Assembly: GCA_910574455.1 (NCBI GenBank)
Contig: CAJSYZ010000005.1
Span: 6,510,001 to 6,574,000, forward strand
Source: Trichaptum fuscoviolaceum
Taxonomy: Eukaryota > Basidiomycota > Agaricomycetes > Hymenochaetales > Trichaptaceae
Direction: 5' to 3'
DNA length: 64,000 nt
Shown here: positions 33,946 through 45,900 of the stretch, one piece after another
Layout: every line of letters begins with the position of its first letter
Position numbering within the stretch: the first letter of the stretch is position 1
Made by a program: the position numbers and the translations under genes
The notes under the pieces: model-generated
Database searches by the model: none
Seen by the model: the letters and a program-made list of their open reading frames with translations, nothing else
Told to the model about the DNA's origin: nothing

Positions 33946-35978
33946 TGTGTAGTAGTAAACCCTTCTATGGTCTGTACATGAAGAATGTTTGGCTTTCTTC
34001 CTATCTTCTCGTGAGCATTATGTTTGTCACAAGGCTGGGATTTCAAGTTACCCTTCTACGTGCAGTGCGCTTTGTTCTGCAGGCATCTGTAGACCAAAGT
34101 TTTGGCACGTTGGAGAAGAATGGCGTGTAAAGGAGGCATGATTTACTAGAAAAACCAATATACACTTCGATGGAAATTGTATAGGTCGTTTGTTAGCCTG
34201 CCTGGTCCATAATGAGCTAACAAGTAAAAACTAATTGCAAAGCGCAGCTTACCACATCGTACTGGGATTCGACCTCATCTTTCGCCAGATAACAATGAAG
34301 TATGTCTATGAGCAGTTCCACCTCAAAGCCCTCCAATTAGGCCAGTATGAACGCTGACCACTGAGCAGGACTTTTCGTTTGCGCGAGCTGGTCAAGACAT
34401 ATTCCGACGATGACTCCTTTTTATCGTGCCATCTATCCAACTCGATGAAGGACCAATCGGCGACTTTAACCGCCTGCAGGTCATCAGCGTTACATCGTGT
34501 AGATGCAATAAGTAGGACGCACCGAGGTTCACCCTACACCAGACGCTTACGACAGGTTAGTGCTAGACAATCTTGGGATAAGAAGCCGACGTACGCCTAC
34601 TTTGGTGCCAGTGCCAGTGGATGTGGTCGGAGACTCAAATAGCATATAGATATCAGACGCCCCGAGTCGCACCGCTTGGCTCAACAATACCGTCGACGTC
34701 GACAACCTGAATGCCGCCGGTGTCCTCTCTCCTTCATATTTAGAGCGTTGGTTTCTATACGATCAAGATACATGGACAAATCGAAGGAGGATCAGTAATC
34801 CAGAACCGTGTGGATGTCCACATTTGCTCGTTTGCGGCGAAACAAGTACACAAGCAGACCTCTTATATCGGGTTATGCTTTCATGAGAGCAATTGACCTT
34901 CCGATGTCCGAGTCTATTACCGCGTTTCATCAGACTGCCAATGATAGTTCAAGTTGATGAATGTAAGTGCCCAGGGCGGCTTGATTGTACAGAAATGGTG
35001 CCAGCATTGGTTGCAAATCATAAGAAGGATCATTCATGCAGTACTAGGGGCAGGACTGATCCTAGTGGCACTGGAATGCAGATGTCTGGTAAACAAGTAC
35101 ACCAAGTATGTGTTTTCTACCGTGCCATTCTAGATCGGCGAAAGTTTCAGATTGATGTTAGCACATGTTTTGATGAGCGCCGACAGATCAGTACCAGTAT
35201 GCGAATGTGCGAAACGGCTGCGATACATGACTGTAGCCACCGAAAAGTCAGGTAAATTCATATGAAAAGAACAAGAGTCAAGTAGGTACAATAAAGACTT
35301 ATGTGGTTTGAAGGTAAGGAGCCGTACTTGCGAGACGAAACTCGAAGAGTGCTATGCCAAGATGAGCATACCGGGACAATAGCGGCGGTTGTGTCTTACA
35401 ATGGGAACTACTTGGGCCTGAGATCTGACTCCAGATGAGAAGATTGGAAGCCGTGAGCGTTTAACGGGAAAAGGACGAGCAGGCAAGAACTTGAAGGCGA
35501 GAATCGCGAAAGGCATGAGATCAGCCTAATCACCAGTGCCTTGCGTCTTTGTCCGCGGGTAACACACGCCAGTTGTGGGTGGCGTCGTACAACTTGAATA
35601 GCCTGTGTCGTCACGGTAATAAGCATTGACTCGACCCGAGGGTGAGCAGAGATATTGAGATCACATCTTCATCGAATCTGCTCAAACTAGTTTGTAAAGA
35701 GACAAGACTTATGTGGGATTCGTTGAGCAATGCTGATAAGTGGCGATGAAAGCTCCAACGTCCGCAGCTGGTTCGAGGTAGACTCGGGAGGATCAGACTC
35801 TAATGTTGCAAGTTCATGAAATTTATGATGCATGCATGACGAGGGGCGAATGACAGCCGAACATACTTCGTTAAGGACAACCACATAAGCTGTAGTGACA
35901 ATAAGTATTTTTTGGACTGAAGGCAGGACATCAATCGCTGTTCACCCGTACGCTGATGATTTGGAATTGCTGAGCCTA
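33946..35978. other. Gene-poor region with one exon-like fragment
   Basis: Two kilobases upstream of the kinase gene. The only protein-like segment is listed separately at 34654-34884. Other open frames have no motifs. Confidence 0.4.
34654..34884 (+). pseudogene. Exon-like remnant of an unknown gene
   Basis: An open segment reads APSRTAWLNNTVDVDNLN, continues with GVLSPSYLERWF and DQDTWTNRRR, and reaches a stop at 34882-34884. The composition and flow are protein-like. The same frame upstream (VPVDVVGDSNSI) is cut by a TAG at about 34648. I do not recognise the family, and no convincing neighbouring exon was found, so a decayed gene fragment is the best guess. Confidence 0.35.
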
Positions 35979-36609
35979 CAGTGTCGGAAGGCTAAAACCC
36001 GCCTCTCGGAACCCCCCTTCAAAACTTTTTTTTCTCCGGCCACAAAAACTGGCCAATGACCCTGAAACTGTGTAAATAGCTTCTAATGCATTATATCTTT
36101 CATTCTTATTGATTAGATTTGCTTGAATTTAATTCCGAAAAATTTCTCATACCAGGATTTTGAAACATGCTACCTAATTTAGTAATACAGCCCTTATAAG
36201 AGGTTCCCACGGCTTCGGAATATACGGAAACGATGTCTTTTTGCAAGCCGGACTTCCTGGTGGAATAGTTTGGCAAGTTTTACCAATTCTATCCGGAATT
36301 CATCTTTTTCCCGGCCCACCCGGACACTTTCGTCCGGAAGCCTCAAGTATTATACCCTAATTACAGACTTTCTAGAAAGTCTCGGAAAACAATTCTGTTT
36401 GTATTTCTAGTCAATCCAAGGTCAATAGAGACTAAAAGTCGATTAAAATTTTTTAATTTCTTCAAAAAAATTGAAACATGTACCGGAAAATTTTTTATTG
36501 CAGAAATCAACGTATCTTCCTTACTTCTATTACAAAAATTTTGAAATCTCAGTCATTGACGCAAAATTCCGGCCTGCACCCAGAGGCGGGTTTTGACCTT
36601 CCGACACTG
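35979..36609. mobile_element. TA-flanked terminal-inverted-repeat element, non-autonomous
   Basis: A 631-bp element with imperfect terminal inverted repeats of about 31 bp, 28 of which match. The left end starts CAGTGTCGGAAGG, then AAAACCCGCCTCT. The right end is the reverse complement, ending at 36609. TA flanks both ends (35977-35978 and 36610-36611). The interior is AT-rich with no transposase frame. Its ends differ in sequence from the 806-bp element at 22.5 kb but share the CAGT start and the TA target, so both may be mobilised by related Tc1/mariner-type transposases. Confidence 0.83.
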
Positions 36610-36611
36610 TA

Positions 36612-38142
36612 GCCTAATCGGACGGTCTCAAATGCGAGATGTCTCACGAACGTTTATTATCTTGAATGAACGCTATCAGCACTGAAATCAACTCAGGCTT
36701 GATCATCGTGTTGTACGAGAGTGAAATATCAGCGATTTCCTAAAAATACCGGTACATATCAAGATGATACTACATTAGGACTTCAACGCACGCATAAGTA
36801 CCTTACATTCGCACTCACCAGTGACCACAAAGCAGCCAAGTCCCGTCCCCGCCCTTCCCATGGTGCTATGAACGCACCATCGTACGGTGTGCACCGCCTC
36901 ACGACGAGATTGTGACTCACGAGGTCAAGTGAATGAATCGTTTCAATGAATCGTCATCCATCACTACGGTGAGCAGAATGAGCCCTGTGAAATGAAACAG
37001 AAGGGGCTTGGCTCTTCAAGTTGAGCTTGATTGAAATGATGATGAAGATGCTGTGGATTTGGATTGTAAACGAGCCTGCTGAGGCCAGCGGCAGTGCAAC
37101 TAAAATCGATGTCACGAAAGATAGACGCGTGTGAGCCGGAGAAGAATCCGAATCTCCAGGACTGTTCGAACACTCGAAAGGACATTCCGTGAAGCCTTTA
37201 GACAACAACCAGGAACGTGGATGAACTTGTTACTTTGCATCGCGATGAACTCGCAAGAAGATGCAGAAGGCCGCAAGCAGAATGCGTTTTCGGCACGCCA
37301 TGGCTGATGATCAGCGAGCGAAGCTCGAATCCACGCCATCTCTCTGCCTCAGACAACCCCATGCGGCAGGTGCAGGAAGATCAGCTTGATGGAGCTTGTT
37401 TTCTATCCTTCCCAGACGGTTGAGAGTGGACACTGGATTGAAATTGAAGGGTGGTAAAAGACTGAAATTCCCCCAGAAATTTGCGTCGAGGGTGAGACAG
37501 TTGACACGTTCGCTGCGCAGCTGAACCATTACCAGACCGCTGGGATGTTGCATCATGAAAGACGATATGAGTGATGAGAATGCGAGGGCTATGCTGGCTC
37601 GTCCGGGGCCGGCTAGATGTATGAGAGTATGAGAGCGCACCTGCCGATCAAACGGGCGTCCTTATAAAGCCCGTATGTCGAAATAACAACAGTTCCCTTG
37701 GCTCTGGCCTCACCCCCGTCTTCCACGACAATCTCCCTTCACGACCAACGACGAGCGTCGCCTTTGCTGTCGACGACAACGAGCGATTCGGACAGACTGC
37801 AGAGTGAGGTTGATTGGAAAAAGAACAAGGATGACAAGGAAGATGGACGTGGTGTCAGGTGAGCCTGGATTCAATGCCGAGCGGCTAGAGCTAGACTCGC
37901 AAGCCAGTCGTTTCGGCTAGAGCGGGCAGCAGTTTCTCCGGCCTATGATTAGCAGGGCAGCAAGCATGGCATGGTCCCTCGAGGCACCTATTCTGCGGTG
38001 TACAACTCCCGCGCAAGCTTTTATATGCTGTCAGCGGAACAGCGAACAAGAGGCTCCTCTTCTTCCCTTTCCTACGTCGAGCTCTGCTGTCACTTTCTTT
38101 CCATTTGTTACTCGGCTTAGAGAAGGAAAAGTTGCTAAATAG
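36612..38142. other. Gene-poor 1.5-kb stretch
   Basis: Open frames on both strands up to about 109 codons show no recognisable motif. The end is the promoter side of the serine-rich membrane protein gene. Confidence 0.4.
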
Positions 38143-38159
38143 TCGTTTGGATACTCGGC

Positions 38160-38166
38160 TTATATA
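38160..38166 (+). promoter_or_regulatory. Possible TATA box
   Basis: TTATATA sits 229 bp upstream of the ATG of the serine-rich membrane protein gene in a GC-rich setting. The same bases end in TATATAG and could instead be a splice acceptor for an upstream exon, as discussed in the findings. Confidence 0.35.
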
Positions 38167-38394
38167 GGCCTCGTTGTTGCGTGGGCGTTATCTTGCGTGC
38201 CAGCACACACTCACGCACACGCATTCAGCCTCCAGCAGCTTCACCAGGGGCGCTCACCATCGCCAGAGCCTCAGCCTGATCGCAAGGAGGGAGACGACGA
38301 CGACAACGATAGGGGAAACGACCAGAGTATCAACGTCGACTACATTACACAGACAGGAAACCCGTACTTCCCCGTCCCCGGCACAGCGATAACG

Positions 38395-40353
38395 ATGACT
38401 TCTTCGCTCAGCTTTTTCAACCCTACGCCGTCGATTCCGATCACCACCGCGCCCACCGGCACGAGCACACCCTTCCTCGTTTTCGAGGAGATCCAGAACA
38501 CGACGGTGTGCGGCGAGAATGCCATTTCCTGGGAGTATGCCGGTGACCAGGACTTCACGTTGGCCTTGGCGGTCACGAATAATGGCGTCGACCCATCCGC
38601 ACAACCCATCACCATGATCCTTGAGGTGGACACTAATGGGCTGAATACCTCTAATACATTCCAATGGTCGCCCGTTCAGCTCACCATTGGAGCGTATGCC
38701 GCGGTCATCTCCATTCCTGAAGCAGACATGCTATACATCTCGCCAACCTTCTATGTGTTTAACAGCTCTGACCACTCATGCTTGAGCAGCAGCCCATCAA
38801 CGACCACATCTCTCACTGGAAGCTCCACCACCGCCACGATATCTCCATCTCAAACCAACACAGGGACAGCCCTGCCTGTAGAAGGTGCAGTATCCAAGGG
38901 TTTATCGGGCGGCAGTATCGCAGGCATCGTCATCGGAATCCTCGCGCTCGTCGGGCTGGTCGGCGCTCTACTCGTCCTGCTACGACGCTGTCGGTCACGC
39001 ACGGCCGCCTCAAGTGCGCTATTCGGCCGTTCGCGCCGCATGTCGGGCTACATCGAGAAACGTGACCCGCCCAGTCCCGGTCTTGGCGCAGCAGGCGGGA
39101 TCGGCGGGTTCCCAGTAAGGTCACGTGGACGATCGGGTGGCGTGAGTGGTGGCGGGGCGGTAACGGGAGCAGGTGTGAGCAGAGGCTTTGGAGGAGGGAG
39201 CTCGGACTTTGCAGTGTACAACGTTCATGGCAGTAGCTCTCAGGAAGAAGTTGCGTCTCTAGCAGACCAGGAAAAGGCCGTCGAGAATGCGCGTCCGAGC
39301 ACCTTTGCCTCCGACGCGGATGTGTTAGGCGTGTTGTCGCTTCACAGTTTCCCGCCGAATTCATATCGCGATTCGAGTGCAAGTGGTCCGGTGCCACAAG
39401 GGGGAGTAGTTGGAGGGCCCTCGCGAAGCTCGTCATATTCTGCGCGCTCAGTAGCGTCAGATCCGTTCGACTCTGACGGCGGTGTAATACCCAGGTCTTC
39501 CCCCGGTCTGTCTCCGATGCCATCCAGTCGTCTCTCGCTCGCCCCATCCGACTCAGACCCATTCAACCCCTTCGCCTCTCCTGCTGATCTCGAGCAAAAT
39601 CGGACGCAAGTAGGCTCGCGGGAGCGGCAGGTCCCCGTGCAGCTCTTCATGCCCACATCCGCAACCTCCTCCCCGCGCCCGGGCATCCCGCGCGACATCT
39701 CGACGTCCTCAATGGCCGAGAGCGACGCAGACACGTATACGTATGAGCAGGAGGCGGATCATCTGAGCGAAGGCGCAACGACGGCAACGGCGGGAACGAT
39801 GGTCCCGCCTCCACGCCGCATGCCACCATCAGCGCCGGCGATGAGCGCAGGCCGGCGGACCATGTCCTCGCGGAAGCCTGTTCCCGTCTATGCGCCCTCC
39901 GTCTCAGGCGAGGCGCTCGAGCTGACAGAACCCGCTACACCGCGCTCCGCTTACTATCAGCACTCGTCGTACTCGACCCACTCCGGCTCTGGGAACAGCG
40001 GCAACGACTGGAGCTCGGCCGCCGCGCACTCGCACTCGCCCGCGACCGCCTCGCCCATGAGCTCCGGCTCGCATCTTCCGCATGGTGCAAACAACTGGAA
40101 GAGAGACAGCACCTCCCTGTCGATCTCGGGCTCTACGACGTCGGCGTCGAGGAGCGTTTCGGTTATCGGGGGCGCATCGACGATCTCACCTTCCTCCCCG
40201 ACGACGCTGGGCTCCCCGAGTACCGTCGTCAACGGACATGCCAGCTTCTTGAGTGGTCACCAGTACCTTCCTGAGCTGAACCATAAGTCGAGCTTTGGCG
40301 ATCGACCCGTGCATTATCTCATTCCGGACCCGCCGAGTGAGAACGTGCTGTGA
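38395..40353 (+). CDS. Serine-rich single-pass membrane protein
   Basis: Intronless reading frame of 652 residues from the first in-frame ATG (MTSSLSFFNPTPS). An outer domain of about 170 residues includes NTTVCGENAISWEYAG and ends in a Ser/Thr stretch, which suggests O-glycosylation. A transmembrane helix (GIVIGILALVGLVGALLVLL, about residues 177-196) is followed by a basic RRCRSR stop-transfer signal. The long cytoplasmic part of about 450 residues is Ser/Pro-rich and low-complexity. As I recall, this layout is common among uncharacterised Agaricomycete surface proteins, possibly wall sensors. The frame is open upstream to 38143 without an ATG and encodes a signal-like stretch (GLVVAWALSCVPA), so a 5' exon may be missing. 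GC content is clearly higher than in the flanks. The function is unknown. Confidence 0.8.
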   Translation: MTSSLSFFNPTPSIPITTAPTGTSTPFLVFEEIQNTTVCGENAISWEYAGDQDFTLALAVTNNGVDPSAQPITMILEVDTNGLNTSNTFQWSPVQLTIGAYAAVISIPEADMLYISPTFYVFNSSDHSCLSSSPSTTTSLTGSSTTATISPSQTNTGTALPVEGAVSKGLSGGSIAGIVIGILALVGLVGALLVLLRRCRSRTAASSALFGRSRRMSGYIEKRDPPSPGLGAAGGIGGFPVRSRGRSGGVSGGGAVTGAGVSRGFGGGSSDFAVYNVHGSSSQEEVASLADQEKAVENARPSTFASDADVLGVLSLHSFPPNSYRDSSASGPVPQGGVVGGPSRSSSYSARSVASDPFDSDGGVIPRSSPGLSPMPSSRLSLAPSDSDPFNPFASPADLEQNRTQVGSRERQVPVQLFMPTSATSSPRPGIPRDISTSSMAESDADTYTYEQEADHLSEGATTATAGTMVPPPRRMPPSAPAMSAGRRTMSSRKPVPVYAPSVSGEALELTEPATPRSAYYQHSSYSTHSGSGNSGNDWSSAAAHSHSPATASPMSSGSHLPHGANNWKRDSTSLSISGSTTSASRSVSVIGGASTISPSSPTTLGSPSTVVNGHASFLSGHQYLPELNHKSSFGDRPVHYLIPDPPSENVL

Positions 40354-42934
40354 GCGCCCATGAGTTCACGTGCATCCTCTTCATGAGATTGTATCACCAG
40401 ACTGTCGATTGCACAGATTGTACTTGCTTGTGATCCTGTACGTGGAAATTCTGCATATCGCACACCTGTACAACGTTTTTGTGCTACTAGGTTCTGATTT
40501 CATTTAATCTCTTGATGTATGTATAATCACTATTCATTACTATCCACCTATCCACATCGCCTCCTCACAGACTCATTCTCCTTCCGTTATTCTTAACCCC
40601 ACACTTTGTACCTCGTACATCACTCACGCTAACCCCGGGCCATTGCTTTCCTATATAATGTTTTCTAATGTGTCTCCTTTGTTGTGGCAACTCCATCTGT
40701 TTGGCTTTCTCACCAGGCGATGAAAAGGAGTTTTGGTCGTGGAACACACTACTTCTACTTAGCAGTATTATATGCCATTCGGATGTTGTTGTAAAAGTAG
40801 AAAAAGAAATCTGTTTGTCCATCAGTAATGCTTTATATCTGTTGTGCGCAACCGGCGTGACTGAAAGTTTGAAGCTCGCCGTTTATCTTCTTCCATTTTC
40901 AAGTTCTACCTTTCGTCCGACCACGAATGCTTCTGAGTCAAACCCCTCCCTGTTCTTGCCACCCTCCTAAAGCTAAGCCTCAGAAACTCGGGTAAGATCG
41001 TGAGGCTGTTCTGTTGACCAAACATTGTCTCTTACTATCAAAAGCCAACTTGAACGGGTGACGATTCGGAATCAACGTGCACCGATATTCACAACATCCT
41101 TTTCCAGAGTCCTTCAGCATCGCACGCTCGCCCACAGATAAGTTCGTACTGTTGCCAACATATTCTAGATGGTAAAGTAGAATGATTATCCTAACGCTTA
41201 GGACACAATGTGGAAGGTTGTGAAGAGAAGCGCGTTCCCAACTTCCCTCCGAATGTTCGACATCAATCTACCTCAGGCTAGCAATTACTTTTAGTTATGC
41301 TGTACCGTGTACTACGAAAATCTCGATTTGCATTGTATCATTGAATTATATTGCATTTTGTCACAGCTTGCACATTTGTCTTGGATCATAACATCTGCAA
41401 TAGTTCTCGTATACACTATTCGGAAGCATCGTATTAATTTCACGTTCATTAAGGTTCAAGTTGTGAGTTCGGACATCAAGCCGGTCGGTATCTGTTGTTG
41501 GCAACGGTACTTCAGAGATCACTCCCGCCGCAAGATAGCTGGCAGTGGATTAAGAAGATTGGTAGAACGAACTGCAAGATCTATAGCTCAGAACTCACAC
41601 TGGCGCCCGCGACCATCTTTCCTGACCTCGTTGTTCGCTCGCGCAAGAACTTGTCTGGAAGGCAATATTAGGACGAAAAGGTGAACTTTGTTGAAACTTG
41701 ATGTTTTTCTTGGGTGATTGCGAGCATGCGTACGCTGGAGGTAGCATCCGCGAACTGCAAAAGACCAAGTTCTTCGTGGATACTATCCGAGTCTCGCACC
41801 ACCAACAACACACTTGTTCTTCAAACGAATACGAAGTCTAGACCATTCTGCATTTATTTGTGACCCTGCGCTGATCTCTGGGGCAACTTGAAGCGGAGGG
41901 GCCCACGCCTATGGATGGGTATTTGGGCACCAGATCAAAGTTTAGCGAGATGGCGAAGGACATTCTTGAGAGTTAAAAGCCAGAGTTGAAAGTAATGCAT
42001 AGTAGACCGCCGTGCTCCCGATGATGTGCGAGGTGGTGGTGGGAGATTGACGGTGAAGTCTGTAATCAGAACGGATTCAAGGCTCGCCAAGTCCCGACAT
42101 TCAACCTCTGTCGCGTTCACCCTTGTCTTCCACCACCGACATGATGTCTTCAAAACACTTCTCGTGCCCTGCAAAGAACTGCCATGATTTCAAAAGATAC
42201 AGCAAAGTAAATCAAAACTCTTACTGTACGTGTGCTCATCGCTCATTGCTTTTCGAACGTCCAACCTTTGCCAGTATTTCTTCCAAGTTTACACACTTTC
42301 CTTCTCACCCTGTGCCAGTGACTGTCCGTCCTCATGCACATCTCACTATACCAAGACGATTCAGGGACATTCGACTTGGCTTATGTTCTCCTTCCTGCGT
42401 GTTCAAATGAATTTGAAACGTCTGCGACCATTTGAAGTAAGGAGGTACTGGGAGAATGAGGCAGCTTGACAAATTATCACTTGCCAGTGAGCGGCGACAG
42501 ACCTGGTCCACTGGCACGGCCTCCGCTTGGATGGCATGAATATTGAATCAAACCCCTACGCGGCAGTTTCGTCGAGAGAATCTGTGTTGCACCGAATTAA
42601 TGCGTTCCCTCGGAGAGTTCTGCTCAAGACGAGAAGGCGCATATTCTTGAAGGCTCGCTCCCTTCTGACTTTCTCCAAGAATCGGATAAGGATGTCTGCT
42701 AACTGGCAACAACTTTACAGTGAGTGCAGGGTCGGAACCCTCAGGCTGTGATTCATTTCCTTAATTTTACATAGCACTCGGCGACTCCTACTTACGCGTA
42801 AGAGTATTCCAAATGTATTTTATGTTGGTTTGACGTCTTGAATGCAACGCACAGTCGCAGATTGTCACATAAACTGGTATGCAGCATTACCGGACATTGC
42901 GCTTTCCTGCAGCTTTTATCCTCTTCATCGAAGA
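40354..42934. other. Gene-poor 2.6-kb stretch
   Basis: Open frames on both strands are under 130 codons, and I recognise none. No repeat or RNA gene was found. It likely includes the 3' flank of the membrane protein gene and the promoter of the reductase gene. Confidence 0.4.
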
Positions 42935-45900
42935 ATGGGCAGTCATACCTTCAGCACACCTTCTTCGTTGGACGACGACTCCGTGACGCTCCTCGATATT
43001 TGGGAACACCATGAAAAGCATTCATCAGACCACCCTCTTTTCTTGTTCAATTCTGGAGAGGCCAATGGCGGCGTCATTACGTGGGGTGAAGCTATTCGCG
43101 CTATGCATGCTGCTGGGAGGGTCATACTCGATGCGCTGATCAAAGACGGTCTCTTTGTTCCCAGCTCTGAGCATAGAGAGCGACCTGTCGTTGGCATCCT
43201 TGCTGTGTCTGGTTAGTTGGCTGAGTATGAGCTCTGATGCTTTTTTGAAGCTGACCAACGTATAACGCAGATATGATTACTGCATGGGCTAGCGTGGCGG
43301 GTGTCATCCGGGCAGGGTTATCTTGTTGTCCCCTCGGAACTCCCCGCCAGCCTTGGCGGATCTTTTGAAGTCCACGAATTGTCGAATGCTAGTCCACAGC
43401 ACGGACATTTTTGTTAAGCAAACAGTGGCTAAAACTTGTGCGTTGCTTCGGGAATCAGGCGGGACATCACTATCCTTTTGCGAGCTTCCAAGATACTCTG
43501 AAACCTACGGACGAAAAGACTATCTTGAACCATTTCCTCGCCGTTTGAGCATTCACTCAGACGATATAGCACTGATATCTCATACATCAGGTTCGTAGTG
43601 CAACAACACTTTAATATATTCTACTGTAACAAACTCAGACTAACCTGCTTGACTTGTATCTTAGGATCATCATCATTTCCCAAACCTCGAATGCTTTCAC
43701 ATAGAACGCTCTTACAATTCTCTAAATATCTATGTAAGTACTGAAATTCTATCAGAACTCTTCGTCTTACATTACTCTTACAATCCAACTAGATATTCAA
43801 AACTTAGAAATGTCAGGTAAAGTCGTGGCCGTGCACAGCTTGCCATATTTTCGTGAGTCCATTTACAATCATTATGCATGGTATCTAATTCATTTGCCTT
43901 GCGTCTCTAATTCAGATATAATGGGTAGTATATCAACTCTGGGATGGACAGTACGTAACCTCCTAGCATTTCTATCTCGAGCTTGCTCACAATTGTGCTC
44001 ATTCTCTGTGTGTAGACTGTAAGCGGGGCGGTAATGTGTGTCTTCCCTCCCATAACGCCACCGACAGTGCCTACACCCCAACGTGTACTCGACGCGGCCA
44101 TCGCGTGCCAAGCTGATGCCTTATTTGGAGTTCCGTCGTTTTGCGAGGTGAAGGAGGCTGTGTTAATGGCATAAGGCTAAGAAGATGCCAAACATCTTTT
44201 ATAGAGCTGGTCATTAGACGAAGAAGCTACCAAGAAACTTGCCAGCTTCAACATTGTTGTAAGTACAAATTATGGAATCGGTGGGACTCCCACTAATTAT
44301 GTCTTATAAAGATATTTGGAGGCGCACCTTTGAATAGGAGAGTAGGGGATTTTCTGGTTAACAAAGGCGTTAACATTCGAACACAGTATGGCTCGTATGT
44401 ATCTTTTCTTAAGGTCTCGTTATCTGTCAACCAAATTGATATCTAGAAGGACTGAACTCGGTGGAATTTCAGCGTATTATACAGGTATACAATGTCTTTG
44501 TCTCTGCGACTATGCCTTCTTAAGGTTGCTTAATGATCAGACGCACCCCCAATTGACTGGGAGTACTTCAACGTAAGTTGTTTAAACTGCTCATCAGCAT
44601 TACATACGGCTCAATAAACTCGTAGATATTGAAACATATCGACGCTCACCTTGTCCGTGAAGAGGGACCCTGAAGATGTTTACGAGCTCGTTGCAACCGC
44701 GAGTATCTCCTCCTTCGTTTTCCTGGTTGTTTCATTAATACTTAGTCTAGGAAACACTAGATCACCGCCCTAGCGCCTTCAATACCAATATCGGGGACAA
44801 GCTAGCCTTTGCCACTGGAGACTTGCTTGCCCGACATCCTACTAATCCGGAACTTTGGCGTATTGCTGGGCGGAAAGATGATCAGATTATGCTCTCGAAC
44901 GGCGAGAAAACTAACCCTGGTCCAATAGGTAAGTAAGGTGTAAGAACTGAGGATACACATGAATTTGACAGCAGCGTGTAATTCAGAATCTATCATAATC
45001 AAACATCCCGCGGTTAGAAGAGTAATGATGTTCGGGAGGGAGCAGTTTCATCCAGGAATCATAATCGAGCCGGCTGAGGACGTCAGAAATGAGGAATCGC
45101 GCGAAATGTTCCTTGATGAGATATGGTAAACGAAAAGCGCTCCAGTGCACTGATGAAGCCTCTGACACGTTTCAGGCCCACCGTGGAAGAAGCCAACGCT
45201 CGTGCCCCTACACATTCCCGGATCTTTAGAGAAGTATGTTATGAGTTTGTTGTTGCGAAAATGTAGCTCATAACTTAGTACGAGTAGATGATCATAATCG
45301 CTAATCCAGCAAAGCCATTCAAGGTCACGGCAAAGCAAACTCTAAAGCGCGCGGAGATCCTTGCAGACTACTCGGACGAGATAAAAGAAACGTACCGTGC
45401 GTTCGAAGCATCAGCCCCTTACATGGATAACGTGCCTCCCCCGAGGTCATGGAATGAAGAGCGTAGTGTTGCGTACATCCGAGATGCGGTTACTCGCATA
45501 CTCGGTCGTGATTTGGAGGACGATGATGATTTTTTCCAGAATAGCTTCAATAGGTATGGCTCATTCAGCATCACATGTACGAAAAAAGAACGACCCAAAA
45601 TCAGCTTAGAAGTCACATATTTGCGAAGCACAATTGCTCGTGCATTTCGACGAACTGGAATTGATATTACATTCGAGGGGAGCTCCATCTATGCATTGCC
45701 TACTGCGGCATCTCTTGGAAAATTTATATTTGAGTCCGTCACCGGAATCACGGCAGCCACCGAAAATATCGACCAAAGAGCAAGGCAACTGGTGGCACTT
45801 GTCGAACAATATACAGAACATTTTCCACAGCACGACGGCACTGACCCTTTACCCGAAAAAGAAATCATACTCGTCACCGGAACTACAGGAAGCCTCGGAA

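Noticed and set aside
38254..39562. Long minus-strand frames opposite the serine-rich gene
   Set aside because: High GC and serine codons create open antisense frames; they lack motifs and starts.
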